Made by a program: the position numbers and the translations under genes. From positions 1 to 13,259 of the forward strand of contig JABHNP010000188.1 in the NCBI GenBank assembly GCA_018694455.1: a DNA stretch of 13,259 bases, written 5' to 3'. The notes under the pieces were generated by a model, which saw only the letters and a program-made list of their open reading frames with translations, searched no databases and was not told the origin of the DNA. Below, piece by piece: positions 1 to 6,459 of the stretch. Within the stretch, counting starts at the first letter, position 1. Each line of letters begins with the position of its first letter. This DNA comes from Planctomycetaceae bacterium (GTDB lineage Bacteria; Planctomycetota; Planctomycetia; Pirellulales; UBA1268).

Positions 1-530
1 GACCACTTGGAATGCACGGCAGGATTTTTCTCGGTCCAAGAAGTGGGCAAGAGCGCCGTTATGCCTTTTCGGCGAGAGATCGAATCGATGAAACAGTAAA
101 TCGTATTCGAAGCGTACGCGGTGCACGGTACCACTATATTCGAAACTATTTTTCAGATCGACATTTTGCGTCATTAAATAGATATAAGGAAAAGTGTTTC
201 CCAATTAAGCCTCTGATGCGAGAGATGTACGAAAGAGGAGAACTCACGGGTCCCCCACGTGACTTAATGAATCCACGTGTTTCCGAGGAGCAGTTATTCG
301 ATACCGAAGAAGATCCGCATGAGATTCATAATCTTGTTGATTCAGATAAACAAGAACATTACCAAGCACTTATTGGTATGCGATCAGCCTTGGACACGTG
401 GATTGTAGAAACTAATGATCAGGGAGAATTTCCAGAGCCAGAAGAAGTTGTGAAGCCGTTCGAGAAGGAAATGCACGACTGGTTCGGCACGCCTTCATGG
501 CATCCTTACGCACCAGAGAAATCTCCATGA
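1..530 (+). CDS. Sulfatase, C-terminal fragment (gene begins before the window)
   Basis: This is the last ~175 residues of a type I sulfatase, an enzyme that hydrolyses sulfate esters, in planctomycetes commonly on algal polysaccharides. The reading frame is open from base 3, so the Met at base 12 is internal and not the start. Visible family signs are the block around YAFSARDRIDET, then RSVRGARYHYIRNYF, and near the end LFDTEEDPHEIHNLVDS, which is the classic C-terminal 'LYDLxxDPxExxNL' sulfatase signature. The catalytic Cys/Ser motif (CxPSR) and metal ligands would lie upstream, so activity and subfamily cannot be judged here. The stop codon overlaps the next start codon in an ATGA, implying translational coupling to the acetyltransferase. 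The assignment to the sulfatase family is firm; the substrate is unknown. Confidence 0.9.
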   Translation, partial: PLGMHGRIFLGPRSGQERRYAFSARDRIDETVNRIRSVRGARYHYIRNYFSDRHFASLNRYKEKCFPIKPLMREMYERGELTGPPRDLMNPRVSEEQLFDTEEDPHEIHNLVDSDKQEHYQALIGMRSALDTWIVETNDQGEFPEPEEVVKPFEKEMHDWFGTPSWHPYAPEKSP

Positions 531-1465
531 GTCACTATGCATTTCGGCAGATGCGGCCGAATGAGCAACATGATGTTGCTATCCTGATTCGTGAATCAAC
601 AAATTATTGGTACGAGGCCAATGGAAAAGCACCAATCTTTACTGGTGATCCAAACTCAACCATGTTGTTTTGCGATGTCTACGAAACACTTGATCCAGGG
701 TGTTGTATTCTTGCCATTGTAAAAGAGACAGGGCAGATTGCAGCATCCTGTTTCTATCATCCTCGCTCCACCCATGTTTCACTTGGAATCATGAACGTCC
801 ACCCCGAGCATTTTGGGAAAGGACTGGCAAGGCAACTTCTTGACCGCATTGTGCGTCTGTCTGATGAACAGAATAAGCCGACGCGTCTTGTCTCGAGTGC
901 CATGAACCTTGATTCATTTTCACTCTACACACGTGGCGGTTTTATACCCCGACAGATTTTCCAGGATATGACGCTGGCCGTACCTGATAAAGGTCTTCCT
1001 AAATGTACCGTTCCCGGCCTACACAGAGTGCGCGATGCATGCCTTGATGACCTTCAGGATATCGTGCAGCTTGAACAAGAAGTCTGTTTTATCGAGCGCG
1101 AGAAAGATTACCGGTTTTTTCTTGATGACTCGATGAATATATGGAATGTCTGTGTCATTGAATCTGAAGAGACGAAGCAGATTAATGGCGTGCTTGTGTC
1201 TGTAAAACATCCAGGATCCACCATGCTTGGTCCGGGGTGCATGAGATCAGAAGAAGATGCCTTGGCTTTGATTCGATATCAGCTCGATCAACATCACCGC
1301 GGCGGTCAGCCTGTGTGGCTGGTGCCGTCCTCGTGCCATTCTCTGGTGACAGAACTCTATCACTGGGGCGCAAAAAACTGCGAATTGCATGTTGGACAAA
1401 CCAGAGGTCAGTGGCAGGAGTCTGTTGGTGTTATCATGCCTACCTTTATGCCTGAGACAGGCTGA
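527..1465 (+). CDS. Two-domain GNAT-family N-acetyltransferase
   Basis: A 312-residue protein with an N-terminal GNAT domain that would transfer an acetyl group from acetyl-CoA to an unknown amine. The CoA pyrophosphate-binding motif A is seen at about residues 86-105 (V91-H-P-E-H-F-G97-K-G99-L-A101). Motif B follows at about 127-139 (N-L-D-S-F-S-L-Y-T-R-G-G-F). Residues ~163-312 look like a second, degenerate GNAT half without a clear G-x-G loop, so the protein is probably a tandem GNAT in which one half is catalytic. I chose the ATG at 527 because it overlaps the sulfatase stop (ATGA). An in-frame ATG at 497 would add ten residues lying inside the sulfatase C-terminus. No signal peptide is seen, so it is cytoplasmic. 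Its substrate is not recognisable; coupling to a sulfatase is the only contextual clue. Confidence 0.85.
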   Translation: MSHYAFRQMRPNEQHDVAILIRESTNYWYEANGKAPIFTGDPNSTMLFCDVYETLDPGCCILAIVKETGQIAASCFYHPRSTHVSLGIMNVHPEHFGKGLARQLLDRIVRLSDEQNKPTRLVSSAMNLDSFSLYTRGGFIPRQIFQDMTLAVPDKGLPKCTVPGLHRVRDACLDDLQDIVQLEQEVCFIEREKDYRFFLDDSMNIWNVCVIESEETKQINGVLVSVKHPGSTMLGPGCMRSEEDALALIRYQLDQHHRGGQPVWLVPSSCHSLVTELYHWGAKNCELHVGQTRGQWQESVGVIMPTFMPETG

Positions 1466-1467
1466 TT

Positions 1468-1489
1468 GTTGATTTTTGGTAGCATCAAC
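1468..1489 (+). terminator. Weak hairpin after the acetyltransferase
   Basis: A 6-bp inverted repeat, GTTGAT at 1468-1473 and ATCAAC at 1484-1489, begins two bases after the stop codon and encloses a 10-base loop. There is no downstream T-tract (the four Ts lie inside the loop), so it does not fit a standard intrinsic terminator. It could be a 3'-end stabilising hairpin or chance. Confidence 0.25.
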
Positions 1490-1540
1490 CAGACAGTAAT
1501 TTCGCGAAGCAAACCATAAAAGACAACATAGAAGATATTC

Positions 1541-1828
1541 TTGAAAATACACAACGTGCGTGAAAAGAGCAGTACACACTCTACGTGGCGTGATTTTTGC
1601 TGGGCTGTTTTCTTGGCTGGCGGTTTCTTTTTTGTAATTGGTTTTGTGTACGGTGTCCTGTCAGGTGTAGCCGTACCCTTACAAGATCCAACACCTGCAG
1701 AGCGAGCTCTTGAAAAATTTCATTTGCAGATTTCACAATGGCTGGTGGTGGCTGGTGCATGTTTATCAGTCGGTGGTTTTTTTATAATTCTTGGCAAAGA
1801 AATCATTCGTCAACTGTTCAGAGACTAA
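1541..1828 (+). CDS. Small two-helix membrane protein, function unknown
   Basis: A 95-residue protein that I cannot assign to a family. It has a short polar N-terminus, a first hydrophobic segment at about residues 19-43 and a second at about 67-87. The ~24-residue linker between them is polar and helical in character (DPTPAERALEKF). The C-terminus is basic (KEIIRQLFRD), consistent with both ends in the cytoplasm. The start is uncertain: TTG at 1541 has a weak GAAG about seven bases upstream, while the in-frame GTG at 1556 would give 90 residues with the same helices. Coding character is supported by the coherent helix-linker-helix layout and by filling the gap between two real genes on the same strand. 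It lies 75 bases after the acetyltransferase and 99 bases before dld. Confidence 0.6.
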   Translation: MKIHNVREKSSTHSTWRDFCWAVFLAGGFFFVIGFVYGVLSGVAVPLQDPTPAERALEKFHLQISQWLVVAGACLSVGGFFIILGKEIIRQLFRD

Positions 1829-1844
1829 GTATTATATGAACAGT
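1813..1844 (+). promoter_or_regulatory. 8-bp inverted repeat, possible operator or hairpin before dld
   Basis: ACTGTTCA at 1813-1820 is the exact reverse complement of TGAACAGT at 1837-1844, with 16 bases between. The left arm lies in the last codons of the small membrane-protein gene and the right arm is inside the first unit of the tandem repeat. It could be a two-half-site operator (centre-to-centre 24 bases) or a transcript-end hairpin. There is no T-tract after it. Confidence 0.4.
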
Positions 1845-1864
1845 CGGGTATATGAACGGTCTGG
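1833..1864 (+). repeat. 16-bp imperfect tandem repeat upstream of dld
   Basis: Two abutting 16-base copies, TATATGAACAGTCGGG at 1833-1848 and TATATGAACGGTCTGG at 1849-1864, match at 14 of 16 positions. They lie 64-95 bases upstream of the dld start codon, where an activator or repressor would bind. The first copy also pairs with ACTGTTCA at 1813-1820 (TGAACAGT at 1837-1844). A further GTTCA lies at 1900-1904. The repeats are directly visible; an operator role is inference. Confidence 0.6.
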
Positions 1865-1927
1865 TCATTTTGGTGATACTCTTTTCCAGACTGAGTAGTG
1901 TTCAGTTGAAAAACCTGGAATGCAATC

Positions 1928-3610
1928 ATGGATGAGATGATTGAGGCCTTTAAAAGCATTGTCGGCGGGACAAACGTTCTCACCAAGGAGATGGATACGG
2001 CCTACTACCGTTCTGGCTTTCGCTGTGGATTTGGTGGTGCTAAGGCAGTGGTATTTCCCTCAACCCTCGTTGAGCAGTGGAAGGTGTTGCAAGTCGCTGT
2101 TGATGCCGGCTGCGTCATTATCATGCAAGCTGCAAAGACTGGTTTGACTGGTGGTTCATCTCCAAGTGGCTTCGACTACGACCGAGACGTAGTAATTATT
2201 AATGTCAGCCGTTTGCGCGGTCTCCGCCTACTTAAGGAAGGGACACAGGCGGTGGCTTTTCCCGGTACAACACTCTTCGAACTCAGTCAGGAACTAAAAA
2301 AGATTGATCGTGTTCCTCACTCTGTACTGGGGTCGACGACTATTGGTGCGACTGTTATTGGTGGCGTGGCAAATAATGCTGGCGGTGCACTCTGTAAGCG
2401 TGGTTCGTCCTACACTGAGTTTGCGATTTACGCTCGAGTGAATGAGCAGGGCAAACTTGAGTTGATCGATCACCTCGGGATTTGCAACCTTGGTGAGACG
2501 CCCGAAGAGATTCTCAGCCGACTCGAAGCCGGTGCGTTCGCGGATGAGGATTTGATTGAGGACGGACGGGTCGCATCCGATGTCGACTATGTTAATCGCA
2601 TCCGCAATCTCGATGCCGATATGCCGAATCGTTATAACGCAGACCCAACACGTCTTTATGAAGCGAGTGGCAGCGCCGGCAAGATTGCATGTTTTGCTGT
2701 GCGAGTGGATACGTTTTCTGCTCCAAAAAAGAAGCAGGTGTTTATTCTTGGAACCAACGATCCGGATCACTTCGTGAAGATGCGTCGCCACATTCTCGGT
2801 ACGTTCGTACATCTTCCTGAGATGGTCGAGTACATGAACCGATCGACATTCACTACCGCAGAGAAGTATGCCAAGGATGTTGCATTGGCAATCAAGTATC
2901 TTGGAACTGAACGATTGCCAAAGGCCTACGCTCTGAAGGCGAAGGCAGAATATCTACTTAATAAAATCTCTTTTCTGCCAAAGTATCTGCCGGACATCTT
3001 TCTCTATTACGTCAGCAAGCTGTTCCCGCAGCACCTGCCCAAGCGGCTGCTGGAGTACCGGGATATTTATGAGCATCTTCTGATTCTTGTCACTGCGGAC
3101 GAAGCGATCGACGAGGCGAGGCGATACCTTGAAAACGATTGGGGTCGAACGGACGGAGTCGGATTTTTCGAGTGTTCAGAACGCGAACAAGAGGCGGCAC
3201 TCCTTCACCGATTTAGCGCTGCGGGGGCTGGGCTCCGGTATCAGAACCTTCACCAAAAAACCACCGAAGAGGTTCTGTCACTCGACATCGCACTACTCAG
3301 CAACGATCCGGACTGGATCGAAGATCTCCCCGATGAACTCACCAAGGACTTGGTGCTGGACCTGTCCTACGGACACTACCTGTGCCACGTGTTTCACAAT
3401 ATCTACGTGTATCGCCAGGGCACTGATATGGAACGGATAAAGGCGCTTATGATCGAGCGGCTCACGGCTCGAGGAGCCAAGTTTCCTGCGGAACACAACG
3501 TCGGTCATCTGTACAAGGCTGAGCCCGTTGTCAAGGAATTTCATCGGCAGCTCGATCCAACCAATACCTTCAATCCCGGTATCGGAAGAACAAGCAAAAA
3601 ACGGCTCTGA
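1928..3610 (+). CDS. dld: FAD-dependent D-lactate dehydrogenase (quinone), membrane-associated
   Basis: A 560-residue protein that oxidises D-lactate to pyruvate and passes electrons to the quinone pool at the inner face of the cytoplasmic membrane. It resembles E. coli Dld (~571 residues) over its whole length as I recall that sequence. The FAD-binding (PCMH-type) domain fills roughly residues 35-270, with MQAAKTGLTGGSSPSGFDYD (66-85) and PHSVLGSTTIGATVIGG (130-146) as the nucleotide-binding blocks. The Dld-specific membrane-binding and cap region follows, basic and aromatic at about 320-385. The C-terminus carries HNVGHLYKA (523-531) and DPTNTFNPGIG (543-551), the FAD-proximal signature. 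The ATG at 1928 has GGA about eight bases upstream. No lactate permease or regulator gene is adjacent. Codons in the second half are visibly richer in G+C than in the following genes. Confidence 0.95.
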   Translation: MDEMIEAFKSIVGGTNVLTKEMDTAYYRSGFRCGFGGAKAVVFPSTLVEQWKVLQVAVDAGCVIIMQAAKTGLTGGSSPSGFDYDRDVVIINVSRLRGLRLLKEGTQAVAFPGTTLFELSQELKKIDRVPHSVLGSTTIGATVIGGVANNAGGALCKRGSSYTEFAIYARVNEQGKLELIDHLGICNLGETPEEILSRLEAGAFADEDLIEDGRVASDVDYVNRIRNLDADMPNRYNADPTRLYEASGSAGKIACFAVRVDTFSAPKKKQVFILGTNDPDHFVKMRRHILGTFVHLPEMVEYMNRSTFTTAEKYAKDVALAIKYLGTERLPKAYALKAKAEYLLNKISFLPKYLPDIFLYYVSKLFPQHLPKRLLEYRDIYEHLLILVTADEAIDEARRYLENDWGRTDGVGFFECSEREQEAALLHRFSAAGAGLRYQNLHQKTTEEVLSLDIALLSNDPDWIEDLPDELTKDLVLDLSYGHYLCHVFHNIYVYRQGTDMERIKALMIERLTARGAKFPAEHNVGHLYKAEPVVKEFHRQLDPTNTFNPGIGRTSKKRL

Positions 3611-3620
3611 TTTATCTCGT

Positions 3621-3644
3621 GGCCGGCCGAAGTGCACTCCGGCC
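3621..3644 (+). terminator. GC-rich hairpin after dld
   Basis: GGCCGG at 3621-3626 pairs with CCGGCC at 3639-3644 around a 12-base loop, beginning ten bases after the dld stop. The stem is strong, but the following bases (TGTTCCGTATTC) contain no T-run. It would be an atypical terminator or a transcript-protecting hairpin. Confidence 0.4.
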
Positions 3645-3696
3645 TGTTCCGTATTCTCATTCAGCTGGGTAAGGAATGTGAAAAATGCACCTAAGC

Positions 3697-3727
3697 CAGG
3701 TGTATTTGACCCGCAAAACACCTGTTT
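3697..3727 (+). terminator. Long bulged hairpin between dld and the pseudopilin gene
   Basis: CAGGTGT at 3697-3703 pairs with ACACCTG at 3718-3724. After a single bulged A at 3704, TTTG at 3705-3708 pairs with CAAA at 3714-3717 around the loop ACCCG. This gives an 11-bp stem with one bulge. It is followed by only TTT, so termination would be inefficient. This is the most stable-looking structure in the gap. A terminator for dld, a processing site or a leader element of the downstream gene are all possible. Confidence 0.45.
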
Positions 3728-3856
3728 GGTGGACTGCCCAGTCTTTGAACTTACCTTAAAACTGCTCTTTTTCACCATAAAAGATGGGGCATCTTAAAAC
3801 TCATCAATTTCTCATATTTGTCTCACAATCGCCTCATAAAAGATGTCGAAACTCCT

Positions 3857-3878
3857 CGCATTCGGCGAAGGCGTTTTT
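3857..3878 (+). terminator. Hairpin plus T-run just ahead of the pseudopilin gene
   Basis: CGCATT at 3857-3862 and AAGGCG at 3868-3873 form a six-position stem containing one A-G mismatch around the loop CGGCG, followed at once by TTTTT at 3874-3878. It ends 46 bases before the GTG start of the pseudopilin gene. It could be a weak intrinsic terminator for transcripts from upstream, or an attenuator if the promoter lies before it. The mismatch and short stem keep confidence low. Confidence 0.35.
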
Positions 3879-3924
3879 GTTTGTTCGTCGGTGTTCATTT
3901 TTCAACTTATTGAAGGAGTTAGAC

Positions 3925-4977
3925 GTGTATCACACCGCTCGTTTTTTTCAGCCAACAGGAAGTCGAAATCGTGGCTTTACGCTGATTGAGCTTCTTGTTG
4001 TTATTGCCATTATTGGTGTTCTTGTCGGTCTTCTTTTGCCAGCCGTTCAACAGGCTCGTGAATCTGCACGGCGGGTTTCATGCGCGAACAATATGAAGCA
4101 GCATGCTCTTGCAATGCATGTCTACGAGAATGCTCGAACGTATTTTCCTGCTGCTTGTTACACCGTTGATTCGGATCCATCTGCAGGCGGAACAGCAACA
4201 AAGGGAAATCTATCTGGAAAAGAACATGCGTGGACAGCTTTTGTTCTGACGAATCTTGAGCAGGGTAATGTTAATTATGACTTTACAAAGCACTGGTGGG
4301 ATCCTGCAAATCGTGTTGCAGCCACAATCCAGCCAAGTGTTTTCAAATGTCCTTCTGCGCTGCCGCCAGCGGGTGGATATGCATCAATTGACGGGAACAC
4401 GAGAGATAGTGATTCAGCTGCTCCATCACTTGATCCAAATATTTTTGGTCAGCGTGACTATGAAGCAATGACTGGGGTTAAACATAAAATTGTTGCTACT
4501 GGTAATCCATGGCCAACCGAAGCAGAAAGAAAAGGTCCCAGGGGTATGGGTGGACTTATTAAAGATGCTGAAACAAAGGTTGCCCAAGTTACTGATGGTA
4601 TGAGCAACACCTTGATGTTTGTCGAGAAAGCTGGTGCCCCTGATGTTTACCAAGGCCGCGGTAAACTCTCGCCAACCGGTGCAACCAATCAGACAATTGC
4701 AGCGCTCGATTCTCTTGGGCCTTCAAAATTAGATGGGATTGATCCAGCTACGGGCCTAAAGCGCGACAATGATGATGGCAATGTAGCCTTTAATGCAACG
4801 AACGACGGTGAGGCATATAGTTTTCATCCTGGTGTTCTTGTTGTGAGCAGTATGGACGGTGCAACTCATGTATTGTCAGAGTCAGTCTCACCAGTTCTTT
4901 TTGGGTCAATGATAACTCGCGCTGGTGGTGGTAGTCCTGGTTCTACTGGCGCCAGTGAACCAAATATTGAATGGTAG
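3925..4977 (+). CDS. DUF1559-family pseudopilin-like protein (H-X9-DG type)
   Basis: A 350-residue exported protein of the large planctomycete DUF1559 family, whose members carry a type IV prepilin N-terminus; their exact role is unknown. The prepilin peptidase site is G17|FTLIELLVVIAIIGVLVG, with the conserved Glu at mature position 5 (E22), and a single N-terminal helix follows. RRVSCANNMKQHALAMHVYE is the family's next conserved block. The H-X9-DG tail motif is H301 to D311-G312. I chose the GTG at 3925 because AAGGAG lies at 3913-3918, six bases upstream, and because it leaves a normal 17-residue basic leader. The farther in-frame ATG at 3784 would bury the prepilin signal behind 47 extra residues. 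The next gene follows after 27 bases. Its low G+C contrasts with dld. Confidence 0.92.
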   Translation: MYHTARFFQPTGSRNRGFTLIELLVVIAIIGVLVGLLLPAVQQARESARRVSCANNMKQHALAMHVYENARTYFPAACYTVDSDPSAGGTATKGNLSGKEHAWTAFVLTNLEQGNVNYDFTKHWWDPANRVAATIQPSVFKCPSALPPAGGYASIDGNTRDSDSAAPSLDPNIFGQRDYEAMTGVKHKIVATGNPWPTEAERKGPRGMGGLIKDAETKVAQVTDGMSNTLMFVEKAGAPDVYQGRGKLSPTGATNQTIAALDSLGPSKLDGIDPATGLKRDNDDGNVAFNATNDGEAYSFHPGVLVVSSMDGATHVLSESVSPVLFGSMITRAGGGSPGSTGASEPNIEW

Positions 4978-5004
4978 TTTTCCAAAAGAAAAATTGATTG
5001 GTTT

Positions 5005-6420
5005 ATGGCACATAGTCACCAACCAAGCGTAAATTTAAAAGCTGCGGCCGCGCTACTTTCTTGTAGCGTGGTCGTAGTTTTTTTTGTTTTCTGGGGAGCA
5101 ACTGGAGAAGCGGCTCAGCCAGTTTACGACAACGTGAAACCGTTGCAGTGTCAAATTGTCGCAAGCGCAGTATTTCCGGAGATTATTCTTGCGAAAGAAG
5201 ATCCATCTGTTGCGCACGATGTTCCTGTAGTGCTCGGTGGAATAAGTGACGTTACTGTTGAAAAAGCACTTAATGACAGAGGGCAGTTTGTGATACGGGT
5301 GCTGACAGACAGAGGGCCCTCACGCAAGATTGAGACAGCACGTGGGAAACAAAGAGTATTCCTCAATCCCTCTTTTGTTCCAACAGTACTCGTCTTTGGG
5401 GTTTCAGGGTGTTCACTTGATGGGAGTTGTGGGGAATCAAAGAAACTCAAAATAAACCTCCAGTCTCGGTTTTCGCTTCAAACCCCGTCAGGAAAAGTGA
5501 TTACCGGGCGTTCAAACGGTCTTGAAGGTGACGATAGCATTGCAAACCCTTCTGGTGAAGAATTGCTTGCTCCCGATGTTAACGGGATTGATGCCGAAGG
5601 CTGTGCTCTTCTCGCTGATGGAACCTTCTGGCTATGTGAAGAATATCGACCATCAATTTTATGTTGTGAGACTGATGGTACAGTCACCAAGCGATGCATT
5701 CCAGAAGATGTGAAACTTCCGTTGAGTGATATCCAGATTGTTAAAAATCTTCCGGCTCATTACGCAAAGCGCCGAGCCAATAGAGGCTTTGAATCATTGG
5801 CACTGAGTCCCGACGAATCCACAATCTGGGTTTTGATGCAGAGCCCATTTGACAATGAAGCAGCTGAGCGTTCAGGGAATGTGCGGATCCTCGGATGCAA
5901 TCCGGAAAATGGTCAGCCAACAAGTGAATTCATCTATCGTCTCGGTGACCCTGCTGCCGCTGATTTTCTAACCGGAGGCGTCGTTCCTGATGATGGAAAG
6001 CTTTGTGCAATGGCGGCAATCGGCCCAAAGAAGCTTCTCGTTCTCGAGCAATCAGATGATGGTGATGCGAAAATGTATCGCTGTGAATTAGACGAAGCGA
6101 CCAACGTTCTCGATGATGATCAAGATCTAGATGGTGTCCGTAATCTGTCGCAAGTTGGCGTGGTGCCAGTAAAGAAAACACTAGTAGCAGACCTTGCCAG
6201 CCTTTTGCCATCATTTGCCTCAGATATCACTGCTGGTCAATGGCAACCAGAAGTGGACGAACAAGTTGCCGGCCTTAAGCTTGAGGGTTTGGCAGTTCTA
6301 GATAGTAATCATGTCGTTGTCGTAAATGACAATGACTTCAATGTAGATAGGCTTTTTGATGAAAATGAAGTAAGCAGGCGATCCTGCATGTGGGTGCTGT
6401 CGCTTCCACAATCTTTGTAG
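5005..6420 (+). CDS. Secreted phytase-like esterase family protein (PF13449-type)
   Basis: A 471-residue exported protein of the 'esterase-like activity of phytase' family, beta-propeller proteins thought to act on phosphoesters; the substrate here is unknown. A hydrophobic segment at about residues 12-33 ending near GEAA|QP is a signal peptide or membrane anchor. Family blocks in order are LTDRGP (100-105), GIDAEGCALLADGTFWLCEE (194-213), NRGFESLALSPD (259-270), GPKKLLVLEQ (340-349) and LEGLAVLDSNHVVVVNDNDF (426-445). An acidic loop D372-Q-D374-L-D376-G377 matches the D-x-D-x-D-G calcium-loop pattern. It has about a dozen cysteines, many for an exported protein. No strong ribosome binding site precedes ATG 5005, so translation may depend on coupling to the pseudopilin gene 27 bases upstream. 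A lipoprotein gene follows after 39 bases. Confidence 0.82.
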   Translation: MAHSHQPSVNLKAAAALLSCSVVVVFFVFWGATGEAAQPVYDNVKPLQCQIVASAVFPEIILAKEDPSVAHDVPVVLGGISDVTVEKALNDRGQFVIRVLTDRGPSRKIETARGKQRVFLNPSFVPTVLVFGVSGCSLDGSCGESKKLKINLQSRFSLQTPSGKVITGRSNGLEGDDSIANPSGEELLAPDVNGIDAEGCALLADGTFWLCEEYRPSILCCETDGTVTKRCIPEDVKLPLSDIQIVKNLPAHYAKRRANRGFESLALSPDESTIWVLMQSPFDNEAAERSGNVRILGCNPENGQPTSEFIYRLGDPAAADFLTGGVVPDDGKLCAMAAIGPKKLLVLEQSDDGDAKMYRCELDEATNVLDDDQDLDGVRNLSQVGVVPVKKTLVADLASLLPSFASDITAGQWQPEVDEQVAGLKLEGLAVLDSNHVVVVNDNDFNVDRLFDENEVSRRSCMWVLSLPQSL

Positions 6421-6459
6421 TTAAAGTTCTTAAACTTATTGAAGTAAGGAAAAACGAAA

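Larger units (their letters stand above)
3611..3924 (+). promoter_or_regulatory. 314-base non-coding leader/intergenic region with several hairpins
   Basis: No convincing gene lies here; an apparent upstream extension of the pseudopilin frame has no prepilin-like or domain content. The stretch holds the hairpins at 3621-3644 and 3697-3724. It also holds a perfect 6-bp hairpin AAGATG-GGG-CATCTT at 3781-3795. A direct repeat CATAAAAGATG occurs at 3776-3786 and 3835-3845, 59 bases apart. A stem CGCATT/AAGGCG at 3857-3873 is followed by TTTTT. The promoter of the downstream block must lie somewhere in it, but I could not pick a convincing -35/-10 pair. Confidence 0.5.

Noticed and set aside
2294..2812. 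172-codon minus-strand open frame inside dld
   Set aside because: It is fully antisense to a clearly homologous FAD enzyme and has no family-like composition or ribosome binding site context.
3293..3778. 161-codon minus-strand open frame covering the end of dld and the gap
   Set aside because: Most of it is antisense to the conserved dld C-terminus. The part in the gap crosses the hairpins and shows no domain.
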